Position numbers and translations under genes: made by a program
NCBI GenBank assembly: GCA_038207565.1
Contig: JBBQZQ010000003.1
Coordinates: 98,583 to 162,582 of the forward strand
Direction of reading: 5' to 3'
DNA from: JALZAI01 sp038207565
GTDB lineage: Bacteria; Actinomycetota; Actinomycetes; Mycobacteriales; Jatrophihabitantaceae
DNA length: 64,000 nt
The notes under the pieces: model-generated
The model's database searches: none
What the model saw: only the letters and a program-made list of their open reading frames with translations
Told to the model about the DNA's origin: nothing
In this document: piece by piece, positions 18,191 to 27,205 of the stretch
How the letters are laid out: each line of letters opens with the position of its first letter
Position numbering within the stretch: the first letter of the stretch is position 1

Positions 18191-21100
18191 CAGACGTGCA
18201 GGCCCAGCTCCTCGTCCGCCGCAGACGCAAGCGTGTCGGCATCGCTCGGCATTCCCTCTGTCAGCATCGTCGCCAGTACCTCGGCCGACAGCTGTTCGGC
18301 ATGGGTGCGGATCGCATCGGCCGGGTCCGGTGAACCGCCGACCCGCCACCACAACTCGATGCGGTCGGTGACCTCGAAGCCGGCATTCTTGCGCGCGTCC
18401 TGCACGAAGCGGACGATGTCGCGGATGATTCCGAGCAGGCGCAGCTCGTGCGTCAGCTCCAGATCGAGCGCGACCGTGTCGGCGCCCGCCGACGCGACTG
18501 CCCATCCGGACCGGGGCGTCTCGCCGACGACGACCTCCTCGCCGCTGATCGTCAACGTCTCGCCGTCAACCTCGACCGTCGCGTTCCCGGCGCGGTAGGC
18601 CGCGACGAACGACACGGGGTCGGTGGCGGAGATGGCCGAGGCAACCGTCTGCGTCCGCTTGCCGAAGCGACGCCCCAGCTCGCGGAAGTTGGGCTTCACC
18701 GACAGCTCGACCAGTTCGCCGGTGTCGCCCAGGCTGGCCAGCTCGACCACGTTGAGTTCCTCGCGGGCTTCGTCGCGCAGGTTCACCGGCACGCCCGCCC
18801 AACCCGGGGCCGAGATGAGCGCCTGCGACAACGGTTGACGCGTCTTGACCTTGGACTCGGCGCGGGCTGCGCGTCCCAGCTCGACGAGACGCCGAACCAG
18901 CGCGACGTGGGCGCTCAACGCACGGTCGATCTTCGTCTCGTCCGCGGTAGGCCAGGTCGCGAGGTGCACCGAATCGCCTGCGCCGGTCGCGGTGAACAGC
19001 GCCGACCACACCCGCTCCGTCACGAAGGGGACGAACGGTGCGAGCAGCCGGGTCAGGATGTCCAGGCACTCGTGCAATGTCGACAACGCAGCCGGGTCCC
19101 CGTCCCAGAACCGCCGCCGAGATCGGCGCACGTACCAGTTGGACAGGTCGTCGATGTAGCCCGACAGTGCCCGACCGGCGCGCGCGGTGTCGAAGTCCTC
19201 CAGCGCGACTTCGACCTCCGCGCTGACCCGGTGCACCTCCGAGAGCGCCCAGCGGTCCAGTTGCGTCGGCTCGCCGGTGTGCCCGACTTCCCATCCGTTC
19301 GCGCGTGCATAGAGCGACTGGAATGAGGCGATCGACCAGTACGTGCGCAGCACTTTGGACGCGATCTCGTCCAGCACCTTGTGTCCGACCCGGCGTGATG
19401 ACCACGGCGAACCGGTGCAGAGCATGAACCAGCGCAGCGCGTCCGCCCCGTGCCGGTCCATCAGCGCGATGGGCTCGAGGATGTTGCCCAGGTGCTTGGA
19501 CATCTTGCGGCCGTCCTCGGCGAGGATGTGACCCAGGCACAGAACGGTCTTGTAGGAACTCTGGTCGAACACCAGCGTCCCCACCGCCATCAGTGAGTAG
19601 AACCACCCTCGGGTCTGGTCGATCGCCTCGCAGATGTAGTCGGCCGGGTAGGTGGCCCGGAACAGATCGTTGTTGCGGTGCGGCGCGCCTACCTGTGCGA
19701 ACGGCATCGAACCCGAGTCGAACCAGGCGTCGATCACCTGCGGCACGCGACGATACGTCCCCTCCTCGTCGTCGAGGGTGAAGGTGACGTCGTCGACGTA
19801 GGGACGGTGCGGGTCCGCGAGTTCGACGCCGGACAGTTCGTGCAGCTCGGCCAAGGAACCCACGCACACCACGCGCGAGGGGTCGGCGTCGTTACGCCAC
19901 ACAGGAAGCGGCGTACCCCAGTAGCGGTCGCGCGACAGTGCCCAGTCGATGTTGTTCTGCAGCCAGTCCCCGTAACGCCCGTGCTTGATCCGGTCGGGGT
20001 ACCAGGTGGTCTTCTCGTTCTGGGCGAGCAGTTCGTCCTTGCGGGCGGTGGTGCGGACGTACCACGACGGTAGGGCGTAGTACATCAACGGTGTGTGGCA
20101 GCGCCAGCAGTGCGGGTAGCTGTGGGTGTACGGGATGTGGCGGAAAAGCAGTCCGCGCTCGCGCAGATCGCGCACGAGCGCCTCGTCGGCATCTTTGAAG
20201 AACGCGCCGCCGACCAGGGGGAGATCGGCCTCGAAATGGCCGTCCGGTGTGATCGGGTTCAGCACCGGCAGGTCGTATACCTTGCCGACGGCCATGTCGT
20301 CGGCGCCGAACGCGGGCGCCTGGTGCACCAGTCCCGATCCGTCGTCGGTCGTGACGTAGTCGGCGAGCACGACGTAGTTAGCGCCCTCGATCGCAACGAG
20401 ATCGAACGGACGCTCGTAGTTCCAACGCTCCATGTCGCGTCCGGACAACGATGCCAAGACCTCGGCGTCCGCACCGAGCACCTTGGTCAGCAGCGCCTCG
20501 GCGACGACGAACGTGCCGGTCTCGTCGCGCGCCACCACGTAGCCGACGTCGGGATTCGCCGCGACGGAGACGTTGGCGACCAGCGTCCACGGCGTCGTCG
20601 TCCACACGAGCAGATCGGCCTGGCCGGCCCACGGCCCGGACGTGACCGGGAAGCGCACGAACACCGACGGATCGGTCACGTCCTCATAGCCCTGGGCAAC
20701 CTCGTGATCGGACAGGCCCGTCCCGCAGCGGGGGCAGTACGGCGTGACGCGGTAGTCCTCGACGAGCAGGCCTTTGTCGAAGATCTGCTTGAGCGCCCAC
20801 CACACCGACTCGACGTAGTCCGGGCGCATCGTCCAGTACGCGTTCTGGTAATCGGCCCAGTAGCCCATCCGCTCACTCATGCCCTCGAACGCGTCGACGT
20901 GGCGCTGCACGTTCTCGCGGCATTTGGCGTTGAACTCGGCGATGCCGTACGCCTCGATGTCGGGCTTGCCGGTGAACCCGAGCTCCCGCTCGACGGCGAG
21001 TTCGACGGGCAGGCCGTGGCAGTCCCAGCCGGCCATCCGCGGGACGTGGTAGCCCTTCATGGTCTTGAACCGCGGGAAGATGTCCTTGAAGACGCGGGCC

Positions 21101-21285
21101 TCGACGTGATGGGTACCGGGCATTCCGTTCGCCGTCGGCGGGCCTTCATAGAACATCCAGGTGGGTCCGTGCTCGGTCTGCTCGAGGCTGCGTTCGAAGA
21201 TCTTGGCGGCGCGCCACCGCCCGATCACCTCGTGGTCCAGCGCGGCGAGATCGATGTGCGCCGGCAGCGGTTCGTAGGCAGTCAC
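18175..21285 (-). CDS. ileS: Isoleucyl-tRNA synthetase
   Basis: IleRS charges tRNA-Ile and edits valine. The 1036-residue protein is a class I synthetase: the HIGH-type motif appears as GTHH in ANGMPGTHHVEARVFKD, and the KMSKS loop as GRKMSKHLGN. WDCHGLPVELAVE and YWGTPLPVW mark the catalytic core; the C-terminal third is the anticodon-binding part. The length and sequence resemble the longer, eukaryote-like bacterial IleRS class often linked to mupirocin tolerance; this is an inference. I start at GTG 21285 (VTAYEPLPAHID). The open frame runs 39 codons further, but that stretch is the T-box leader. Confidence 0.95.
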   Translation of the reverse strand: MTAYEPLPAHIDLAALDHEVIGRWRAAKIFERSLEQTEHGPTWMFYEGPPTANGMPGTHHVEARVFKDIFPRFKTMKGYHVPRMAGWDCHGLPVELAVERELGFTGKPDIEAYGIAEFNAKCRENVQRHVDAFEGMSERMGYWADYQNAYWTMRPDYVESVWWALKQIFDKGLLVEDYRVTPYCPRCGTGLSDHEVAQGYEDVTDPSVFVRFPVTSGPWAGQADLLVWTTTPWTLVANVSVAANPDVGYVVARDETGTFVVAEALLTKVLGADAEVLASLSGRDMERWNYERPFDLVAIEGANYVVLADYVTTDDGSGLVHQAPAFGADDMAVGKVYDLPVLNPITPDGHFEADLPLVGGAFFKDADEALVRDLRERGLLFRHIPYTHSYPHCWRCHTPLMYYALPSWYVRTTARKDELLAQNEKTTWYPDRIKHGRYGDWLQNNIDWALSRDRYWGTPLPVWRNDADPSRVVCVGSLAELHELSGVELADPHRPYVDDVTFTLDDEEGTYRRVPQVIDAWFDSGSMPFAQVGAPHRNNDLFRATYPADYICEAIDQTRGWFYSLMAVGTLVFDQSSYKTVLCLGHILAEDGRKMSKHLGNILEPIALMDRHGADALRWFMLCTGSPWSSRRVGHKVLDEIASKVLRTYWSIASFQSLYARANGWEVGHTGEPTQLDRWALSEVHRVSAEVEVALEDFDTARAGRALSGYIDDLSNWYVRRSRRRFWDGDPAALSTLHECLDILTRLLAPFVPFVTERVWSALFTATGAGDSVHLATWPTADETKIDRALSAHVALVRRLVELGRAARAESKVKTRQPLSQALISAPGWAGVPVNLRDEAREELNVVELASLGDTGELVELSVKPNFRELGRRFGKRTQTVASAISATDPVSFVAAYRAGNATVEVDGETLTISGEEVVVGETPRSGWAVASAGADTVALDLELTHELRLLGIIRDIVRFVQDARKNAGFEVTDRIELWWRVGGSPDPADAIRTHAEQLSAEVLATMLTEGMPSDADTLASAADEELGLHVWLRRI

Positions 21286-21560
21286 CTGCGGTATCCCTTC
21301 GAGTCGTGCTCGGACTCGAGGGACGACACTCTGCATTCCTGACCGGCGAGTGCCGCGGTACCACCCTCGTTGGTCGGCCTGCCTGCTGCCGACCCGCTTC
21401 ATTCACCCCAGTTCTACTGGGCGACTCGCCGTGGACGAGCCGCTGTTCTTCCGGTGCTCGGAGGTGATTTCACGCACGGGCCTGGCCGGCCGGGCTCACA
21501 CCGTCCCCGGTTCGCTCTGTGGCTGGTGTCCGCAGCTACTCGTCCTCGTCGTCGCCGCTC
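21286..21560 (-). promoter_or_regulatory. T-box riboswitch controlling ileS translation
   Basis: On the minus strand the leader carries the T-box sequence AGGGTGGTACCGCGG (within 21353-21371). Its TGGT bulge would pair with the ACCA end of uncharged tRNA-Ile. An antisequestrator forms when CGAGGG (21369-21364) pairs with CCCTCG (21322-21317), closing over a CACTC/GAGTG stem. Without tRNA, the same CCCTCG helps form the hairpin over 21322-21295 that buries the AAGGG Shine-Dalgarno of ileS. A likely specifier ATC (isoleucine) lies at 21468-21466. A weak -10 (TACGAT) sits at 21567-21562. No U-run terminator is present, so control is translational. Confidence 0.9.
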
Positions 21561-21588
21561 CATCGTAGCGATTAGGCAGCACAGACCC

Positions 21589-21878
21589 GTGAGCACGGGT
21601 GCAGACGCAGTGCGGATCACGCTCCACGTGCATACCGGTGTCTCGCGTCCCTTCGTGTGCGGACGGTACGACACTTACGCACTGCTCGTCACGGTGGCCG
21701 CGCGTCCGGTCGACGGAGCGGCGAATCGCGCGGTCGAGACGGCATTGGCGGGCGCGTTCGGCGTGGCCGTCCGCGACGTTTCGATCGTCGGCGGGGCGGC
21801 TCGCGCACCAAGATCGTGCTCGTGGACGGCGACGGGCGCGAGCCGCAGGCTCGCCTTGCCGACCTGCTCGGGGAATGA
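21589..21878 (+). pseudogene. DUF167 (YggU) family gene with a frameshift
   Basis: From GTG 21589 one frame encodes VSTGADAVRITLHVHTGVSR ... VDGAANRAVETALAGAFGV, the DUF167 fold. After IVGG, near the G/C-rich run at 21790-21798, the family sequence continues in another frame as GSRTKIVLVDGDG ... ARLADLLGE, ending with TGA at 21876-21878. Together the pieces make a normal DUF167 protein of about 95 residues. It is therefore either a one-base frameshift mutation, a sequencing error in the GGCGGGGCGG run, or (less likely) programmed shifting. The function of DUF167 proteins is unknown. Confidence 0.8.
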
Positions 21879-21982
21879 GCGTGGCGGGGTCGCTGGCGAA
21901 TCGGCTCACCAGGCCCATATAGTGGGTCGCCTTTGGGCGGGTGGCAGCTGTTGCCGGTCGACAGGGCGTGGGTGGAGGTCGG

Positions 21983-23284
21983 ATGGCTGCCGGAAGTCGA
22001 CTGGGACGAGCGCTGCGCAGGGTGAGCGGTGTCGGGTCAGCACACCAGAAGCAAGCTCCCGCAAGTGAGGCCGCAGTGGCGCCGGCCGCGGCGCTGGCCG
22101 CGGGGGCGACCTCGGCGAAGAAGGCGGCTGCGAAGAAGGCGCCGGCGGCCAAGGCGGCTGCGAAGAAGTCGGCTTCGGCCAAGAAGACAGCCGCCGAGAA
22201 GGCCCCGGCCAAGAAGGCGGCTGCGAACACGACCCCGGCGAAGAAGGCGGCTGCGAAGAAGACTGCCCCGGCGGCCAAGGCGACGGCTGCGAAGAAGGCC
22301 GCTCCGGCTACGGATGCGGCTGCGGCTGCGAAGAAGACTGCCCCGGCGGCCAAGGCGACGGCTGCGAAGAAGGCCGCTCCGGCTACGGATGCGGCTGCGA
22401 AGAAGACTGCCCCGGCGGCCAAGGCGACGGCTGCAAAGAAGGCGGTCGCGAAGAAGGCGGCGGCGAAGAAGACTGCTCCGGCCACGAAGGCAGCCGCCGA
22501 GAAGGCCCCGGCCAGCAAGGCGACCGCGAAGGCTGCTCCGGCGGCCAAGGAGGCTGCTACGAAGGCCGCTCCCGCCAAGAAGGCCGCGGCGAAGGCTAGC
22601 GCCACGAAATCCAGCGCCGAGAAGTCGCCTACCACGCAGGCCACGAAGGCGACCGCCAAGAAGGCCGGCCCCGCCAAGAAGGCCGGCCCGGCCAAGAAGG
22701 CCGCGAAGAAGACGGACGCGGCCACGACGGCAACCGCGAATGCGACGGCAGCGCCGGTGACCGAGGCGGTCACGGCCGACGCGACGCCGGACTCCCCGGC
22801 CGAGCTGGCCCCCATCGCTGCGGCCATCGAGGCGGATCTTCCGTCCCAGCGCACCGATCCGCAGCAGCGGCTGTCCGCACCGGCACCCGCCGTCAACCCC
22901 AGTGCCATCCCCCAGGGCTCGGAGTGGACGAAGGCCGAGCTCGCGGTAGTTCGCACAGACCTCGTCGCTGAACTCGCGGAGATGCAGCTTGCCTATGAGG
23001 TGTCGATCCGCGACCTCAACGATCTGCAGCAGTCGGGCACTGACGGTGCGGGCGACGACCAGGCCGACGCCGGGAGCAAGACATTCGAGCGCGAGCAGGA
23101 GCAGTCGATCGCGGCAAATCGGTTGGACCTCATGACGCAGACTCAGCACGCGATCGAGCGCATCGACAGGGGCACCTACGGCTTCTGCGAAAGCTGTGGC
23201 AGGCCGATCCCGAAGGCGCGGCTCAAGGCGTTCCCAGCAGCGACACTCGATGTCGCGTGCAAGCAACGCGAGGAGCGTCGCTGA
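21983..23284 (+). CDS. DksA/TraR-type zinc-finger protein with long AAKK-rich arm
   Basis: The 433-residue product has three parts: a short basic start, a 220-residue low-complexity region of alanine, lysine and proline (AAKK/APAAKATAKK repeats, like histone H1 tails), and a C-terminal DksA/TraR domain. The domain has a helical hairpin (about 310-390) and the finger CESCGRPIPKARLKAFPAAT ... ACKQ. The usual third cysteine is an aspartate (ATLDVACKQ rather than ATLCxxC), leaving three of four zinc ligands. GGTGGAGG at 21971 supports ATG 21983; a GTG at 21941 is in frame. The arm could bind DNA or RNA; a role in transcription is inferred from the domain. Confidence 0.85.
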   Translation: MAAGSRLGRALRRVSGVGSAHQKQAPASEAAVAPAAALAAGATSAKKAAAKKAPAAKAAAKKSASAKKTAAEKAPAKKAAANTTPAKKAAAKKTAPAAKATAAKKAAPATDAAAAAKKTAPAAKATAAKKAAPATDAAAKKTAPAAKATAAKKAVAKKAAAKKTAPATKAAAEKAPASKATAKAAPAAKEAATKAAPAKKAAAKASATKSSAEKSPTTQATKATAKKAGPAKKAGPAKKAAKKTDAATTATANATAAPVTEAVTADATPDSPAELAPIAAAIEADLPSQRTDPQQRLSAPAPAVNPSAIPQGSEWTKAELAVVRTDLVAELAEMQLAYEVSIRDLNDLQQSGTDGAGDDQADAGSKTFEREQEQSIAANRLDLMTQTQHAIERIDRGTYGFCESCGRPIPKARLKAFPAATLDVACKQREERR

Positions 23285-23387
23285 TCCTGGTAGCGGTCGG
23301 GCGGCTGCGAATCCAACCGATTCGCGACGAGCGACCCGGTGCAGCGGCGCTCTGCGGCGCCGGGACCAGCGCCGGGACACTGGTGAC

Positions 23388-23933
23388 ATGACCCCGACCG
23401 AGGACGAGGCGCCGGCGGCGGTGTCCGGCGGGCCTCGCCGTATCGCGCTGTTCGCCGTCGTCGCCGCCCTGGCCTTGAGCGTTGACGTGCTGTCAAAGGT
23501 GCTGGTGGTGGCGCGGCTCGGCGACCACGAACCCGTGCGGCTGCTCGGCGGCGCCCTCTACCTCGACGAGGCGCGCAACTCCGGGGCCGCCTTCTCGCTC
23601 GGCACCGGCTTCACGATCGTGCTGACGCTGGTCGCCCTCGCGGTGGTGGCGGTGATCCTGCGCACCGCCCGGCGGATGCGGTCGGTCGGGTGGGCGGTCT
23701 CGCTCGGCCTCGTGCTCGGTGGCGCGCTCGGCAACCTGGTCGATCGCATCTTCCGCGCTCCCGGTGTCGGCCGCGGGCACGTCGTGGACTGGATCAGCGT
23801 GTTTGGGCCGAACGGCGCACGCTGGCCGATTTTCAACGTCGCCGACTCGGCCATCGTGTGCGGGGCGATTCTGGCCGGCGTGCTCAGCGTGCGTGGCGTC
23901 GAACTCGACGGCGGGAAGCGTGACCGTGGCTGA
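23388..23933 (+). CDS. lspA: Signal peptidase II (prolipoprotein)
   Basis: LspA cleaves the signal peptide of diacylglyceryl-modified lipoproteins in the membrane. The 181-residue protein has four membrane segments and both catalytic aspartates, in GNLVDRIF (Asp119) and FNVADSAI (Asp153), plus ARNSGAAFSLG. ATG 23388 gives the expected length; upstream codons are not conserved-looking. It overlaps the following pseudouridine synthase gene by 8 bp. The partner enzyme gene lgt is at 53.5 kb, and at least one lipoprotein substrate (27.2 kb) is in this window. Confidence 0.95.
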   Translation: MTPTEDEAPAAVSGGPRRIALFAVVAALALSVDVLSKVLVVARLGDHEPVRLLGGALYLDEARNSGAAFSLGTGFTIVLTLVALAVVAVILRTARRMRSVGWAVSLGLVLGGALGNLVDRIFRAPGVGRGHVVDWISVFGPNGARWPIFNVADSAIVCGAILAGVLSVRGVELDGGKRDRG

Positions 23934-24852
23934 CAGCAGACTGTTGCCCGTCCCCGACGGCCTCGACGGGTTACGTCTGGACGTCGCCATCTCGCGGCTG
24001 CTCGGATTCTCGCGCACCGTCGCGGCGGAGCTCATCGACGGCGGTCATGTGAGCATCGACGGCGCGAGCGCCGCCCGCAGTGTCAAGGTGCACGGCGGTT
24101 CGTTGCTCGAGGTGACGATGCCCGAGCCCGAAGCTCCGGCCGCGCCGCCGCAGCCGGTGGACGGCCTCGTCGTGTTGTACGACGACGACGATCTGCTCGT
24201 CGTGGACAAGCCCGTCGGCGTCGCCGCGCACCCCAGTCCCGGCTGGAGCGGCCCCACCGTCGTCCAGGGACTCGCCGCCATGGGATACCGGCTGAGCACG
24301 TCCGGCGCGGCCGAACGCCAGGGCGTCGTGCACCGCCTGGACGCCGGGACGACCGGCGCGATGGTCGTCGCCAAGAGCGAGCACGCATACTCGGTGCTCA
24401 AGCGTGCGTTCAAGGCGCGGACGGTGGACAAGCGCTACGCCGCGCTGGTCCAGGGCCATCCCGACCCGACCCGGGGGACCATCGACGCGCCGATCGACCG
24501 GCACCCGTCCGCGGATTACAAGTTCGCCGTCGTGTCCGGCGGACGGCCGAGCATCACGCACTACGAGACCGAGGAGGCCTTCCGCGCGGCGTCACTACTC
24601 GACGTGCACCTCGAGACGGGACGCACCCACCAGATTCGCGTGCACATGGCCGCCATCAGGCACCCCTGTGTGGGTGATCTCACCTACGGTGCCGACCCGG
24701 TGTTGGCGCGCCGACTCGGCCTCTCGCGGCAATGGCTGCACGCCCGCGCGCTCGGTTTCGAGCACCCGTCCACCGGGGATTGGCTCGGGGTCAACTCGCC
24801 GTTCCCTGACGACCTGCGCCACGCCCTCGACGTACTCCGTGCCGAATCCTGA
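23926..24852 (+). CDS. rluD: RluD/RluA-family pseudouridine synthase
   Basis: The enzyme converts uridines in large-subunit rRNA to pseudouridine. The 308-residue protein has an N-terminal S4 RNA-binding domain (about 15-75, LRLDVAISRLLGFSRTVAAELI) and the RluA catalytic domain with VHRLDAGTTGAMVV, in which the aspartate is the nucleophile, and TGRTHQIRVHMA. The start is GTG 23926 with GGGAAG upstream; a GTG six bases earlier is also in frame. Placement directly behind lspA with overlap is the standard actinobacterial and firmicute order. Confidence 0.92.
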   Translation: MADSRLLPVPDGLDGLRLDVAISRLLGFSRTVAAELIDGGHVSIDGASAARSVKVHGGSLLEVTMPEPEAPAAPPQPVDGLVVLYDDDDLLVVDKPVGVAAHPSPGWSGPTVVQGLAAMGYRLSTSGAAERQGVVHRLDAGTTGAMVVAKSEHAYSVLKRAFKARTVDKRYAALVQGHPDPTRGTIDAPIDRHPSADYKFAVVSGGRPSITHYETEEAFRAASLLDVHLETGRTHQIRVHMAAIRHPCVGDLTYGADPVLARRLGLSRQWLHARALGFEHPSTGDWLGVNSPFPDDLRHALDVLRAES

Positions 24853-24911
24853 CCGCATGGTAGGACGGCAGCTATGAGCATCGACGCCGCCCGTCACCGG
24901 ACATTGCGAGC

Positions 24912-26336
24912 ATGAGCCGAACCGGACAGGCCGCCCTGCTCGTCGCCTCCAACCGCGGACCGCTCACCGTCATCGGGGTCGAGGACGGCGACGACGAGAT
25001 CAAGCGCGGCAGCGGCGGTCTGGTGAGCGGCATGCAGGCGGCGCTGTCGGAGGCGTCCGACGCCGTCTGGGTCTGCGCTGCGATGAACGACCGCGAGCGG
25101 GCACTGGCGCGGCACGCGGACAACGGACGGCTGTCCACATTGCCCGAGGTCGCAGACGCGCTGCACGGCGACTTCGACGTCCGGATGCTGCCGATCGATG
25201 CGCAGACGTTCCGCTCGGCCTACAACGGCGTCGCAAATTCGACGTTGTGGTTCGTCCTGCACCAACTCTACGAACTGCCCAAGCAACCCAACTTCGACGC
25301 GACGTGGCGGCGGCAGTGGGCGGCCTACGTCCGGTTCAACCGGTTCTTCGCGCAGGCGCTGGCCGACGAGGCCGCGCAGGGCGCCATGGTGATGGTGCAG
25401 GACTACCACCTGTTCCTGGTACCGCGGATGCTGCGCGATCTGCGCCCGGACGTCAAGATCAGCATCTTCGCCCACACCCCGTGGGTGTCGTCCGACTACT
25501 TCGCGATGCTGCCCGACGATGTCGGACACGCCCTAGTCGACGGCATACTCGGCGCGGACGTCGTGGGCTTTCACACCGAACGGTGGGCGCAGTTGTTCCG
25601 GGAGACCGCGCTGGCGGTGCTGGGGGAGGAACCGTCGGGCGTCGAGGTCTTCCCGCTCGGCACCGACGAGGCCGAGATGCGCAGACTCGGCGCGCGCCGC
25701 GACGTCGACAACGCATTGCGCGTGTTCGGGAATGAAGTCGGCGACTGCCTCGTGATCGGACGCGTCGACCGCACCGAGCCGTCCAAGAACGTGTGGCGCG
25801 GGTTGCTCGCCTACCGTGAACTGTTACGCACCCATCCGGACTGGCGGGGACGGGTCGTGCACGCCGTCTACAACAACCCCTCGCGAGAAGACCTGCCCGC
25901 ATACCGCGAGTACACCGCATCGATCGAGCGCCTCGCATCCGAAATCGACGACGAGTTCGGCACCGACGACTGGACGCCGCTGTTCGTCGAGATCTCCGAC
26001 GAGTATCCGCTCGCGCTGGCAATCCTGCGGCGCAGCGACGTGCTGTTCGTGAACTCGGTGCGCGACGGCATGAACCTGGTCGTTCTGGAAGGCCTCGTGC
26101 TCTCCGAACACGAGCCGGCGGTGGTCCTCTCGCGCGACATGGGTGCGGCCGAGGTGCTCGGCGACGACGCGTTGATCGTGAACCCGTTCGACATCACGGC
26201 GACCGCAGCGGCCCTGCACCGGGCGCTGACGATGCACCGCGACGAGCGGGCAGCGCGTGCCGAACGGATGCGCGCGGCCGCGGTGCGGTTGCCGCCGACC
26301 GAATGGTTCCGGGCTCAGCTCGACGCGCTGAGCTGA
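24912..26336 (+). CDS. otsA: Trehalose-6-phosphate synthase-like GT20 enzyme
   Basis: GT20 enzymes join an activated glucose to glucose-6-phosphate. The 474-residue protein has LLVASNRGPLTV, GSGGLVSGM, QDYHLFLVPRMLRDL, IFAHTPWVSSDYF and NSVRDGMNLVVLEGLVLSE. The donor-binding segment reads RVDRTEPSKNVWRG rather than the textbook RLDYxKG, so it is a divergent branch; glucosylglycerol-phosphate or pseudo-sugar synthases (VldE-like) are other GT20 options. An OtsB phosphatase gene facing it with overlapping 3' ends favours trehalose. A 13-codon frame (24873) ends in the ATGA start. Confidence 0.82.
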   Translation: MSRTGQAALLVASNRGPLTVIGVEDGDDEIKRGSGGLVSGMQAALSEASDAVWVCAAMNDRERALARHADNGRLSTLPEVADALHGDFDVRMLPIDAQTFRSAYNGVANSTLWFVLHQLYELPKQPNFDATWRRQWAAYVRFNRFFAQALADEAAQGAMVMVQDYHLFLVPRMLRDLRPDVKISIFAHTPWVSSDYFAMLPDDVGHALVDGILGADVVGFHTERWAQLFRETALAVLGEEPSGVEVFPLGTDEAEMRRLGARRDVDNALRVFGNEVGDCLVIGRVDRTEPSKNVWRGLLAYRELLRTHPDWRGRVVHAVYNNPSREDLPAYREYTASIERLASEIDDEFGTDDWTPLFVEISDEYPLALAILRRSDVLFVNSVRDGMNLVVLEGLVLSEHEPAVVLSRDMGAAEVLGDDALIVNPFDITATAAALHRALTMHRDERAARAERMRAAAVRLPPTEWFRAQLDALS

Positions 26337-27142
26337 GCGAGCGCGCGCAGCAGGGCGACCACCTCGTCGGCACCGGCGACGGTGGCGTCGGCGGCGTCGG
26401 CGATCTGCCGGACGCCGGAGGCCAGGACGCCGACGCCGTAGGCCGTCACGGCACCGGCCGACCGCATCCGGCGGGCCTCCTCGAACGCCGGGATGTCGCC
26501 GAGGTCATCGCCCAGAAAGAGCGCCCCGCGTGTGGTGGACGCCTCGACCAACCGGCGCAGCGCGCCCGCCTTGTCGTAGCCGGGTAGGCGCAGCTCGAGC
26601 ACCCCGCTACCCGGATGCACCTCGAGACCCAGTTCGTCACCGAGCGCAGCCACCGGCTCGCGCAGGGGATCGAGCGCGGCCTCGGGGTCGCCGGCCCGCC
26701 GCCCGTGCACGACCAGCGAGAGCCGCTTGTCCTCGATCCAGACGTCCGGATGAGCGTGATGGCGGCGCAGTAAGGCCGGTAGCTGCTCCTGCAGGCGGAC
26801 CATCGCTTCGGGTGTGTCGGGGGTCTCCAGCGCCCCGTCGTGCCAGGCTTCCGCGCCGTAGAGCCCTGCCACCGTGATACCCGGTACCCGGTCGAAGCCT
26901 CCGAGGCGCAGTACCGTGCGGGCGTCACGGCCGGTGATGACGGCGACCCGGGCGCCGTGCTCGGTGAGCGTGGTGAGCGCGTCCAGGGCCCCGTCGACCG
27001 GGCGGGAATCCTCCGGATCGGGGACGAGCGGGGCCAGCGTGCCGTCGAAGTCGACGGCGACCAGCAGGTCGGGCAAGGTCGCCCGCAGCTGCGCGACGAT
27101 CGTGGCCACGTCGGTCCCGCTAGATCCCGTCGGGATGTCCAT
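26315..27142 (-). CDS. otsB: Trehalose-6-phosphate phosphatase
   Basis: OtsB dephosphorylates trehalose-6-phosphate. The 275-residue HAD protein shows the nucleophile motif AVDFDGTLAPLV near residue 30, VITGRD as motif II region, and LFLGDDLGDIPAFEEA as the Mg-binding motif. The ATG at 27142 begins MDIPTGSSG; the frame stays open upstream only because of GC bias. Its 3' end overlaps that of otsA by 22 bp in convergent orientation, so the two cannot share one mRNA despite their joint pathway. Confidence 0.92.
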   Translation of the reverse strand: MDIPTGSSGTDVATIVAQLRATLPDLLVAVDFDGTLAPLVPDPEDSRPVDGALDALTTLTEHGARVAVITGRDARTVLRLGGFDRVPGITVAGLYGAEAWHDGALETPDTPEAMVRLQEQLPALLRRHHAHPDVWIEDKRLSLVVHGRRAGDPEAALDPLREPVAALGDELGLEVHPGSGVLELRLPGYDKAGALRRLVEASTTRGALFLGDDLGDIPAFEEARRMRSAGAVTAYGVGVLASGVRQIADAADATVAGADEVVALLRALAQLSASS

Positions 27143-27205
27143 GGCTCCATCCTTGCCGGACGCGTGCGCTGACGCCCTCTCGGGGTGCGCCGCTAAACTG
27201 ACCCG

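Noticed and set aside
21286..21402. 39-codon extension of IleRS
   Set aside because: The stretch is the T-box and sequestrator RNA; the translated residues are not IleRS-like, and a GTG with its own ribosome site follows.
22029..22760. Arg/Pro-rich 243-codon frame inside the DksA-like gene
   Set aside because: It is the shifted reading of the AAKK-coding repeat; GC bias keeps it open.
24873..24914. 13-codon frame ending on the otsA ATG
   Set aside because: Too short to support; it could be a coupling leader, but nothing besides the ATGA overlap suggests it.
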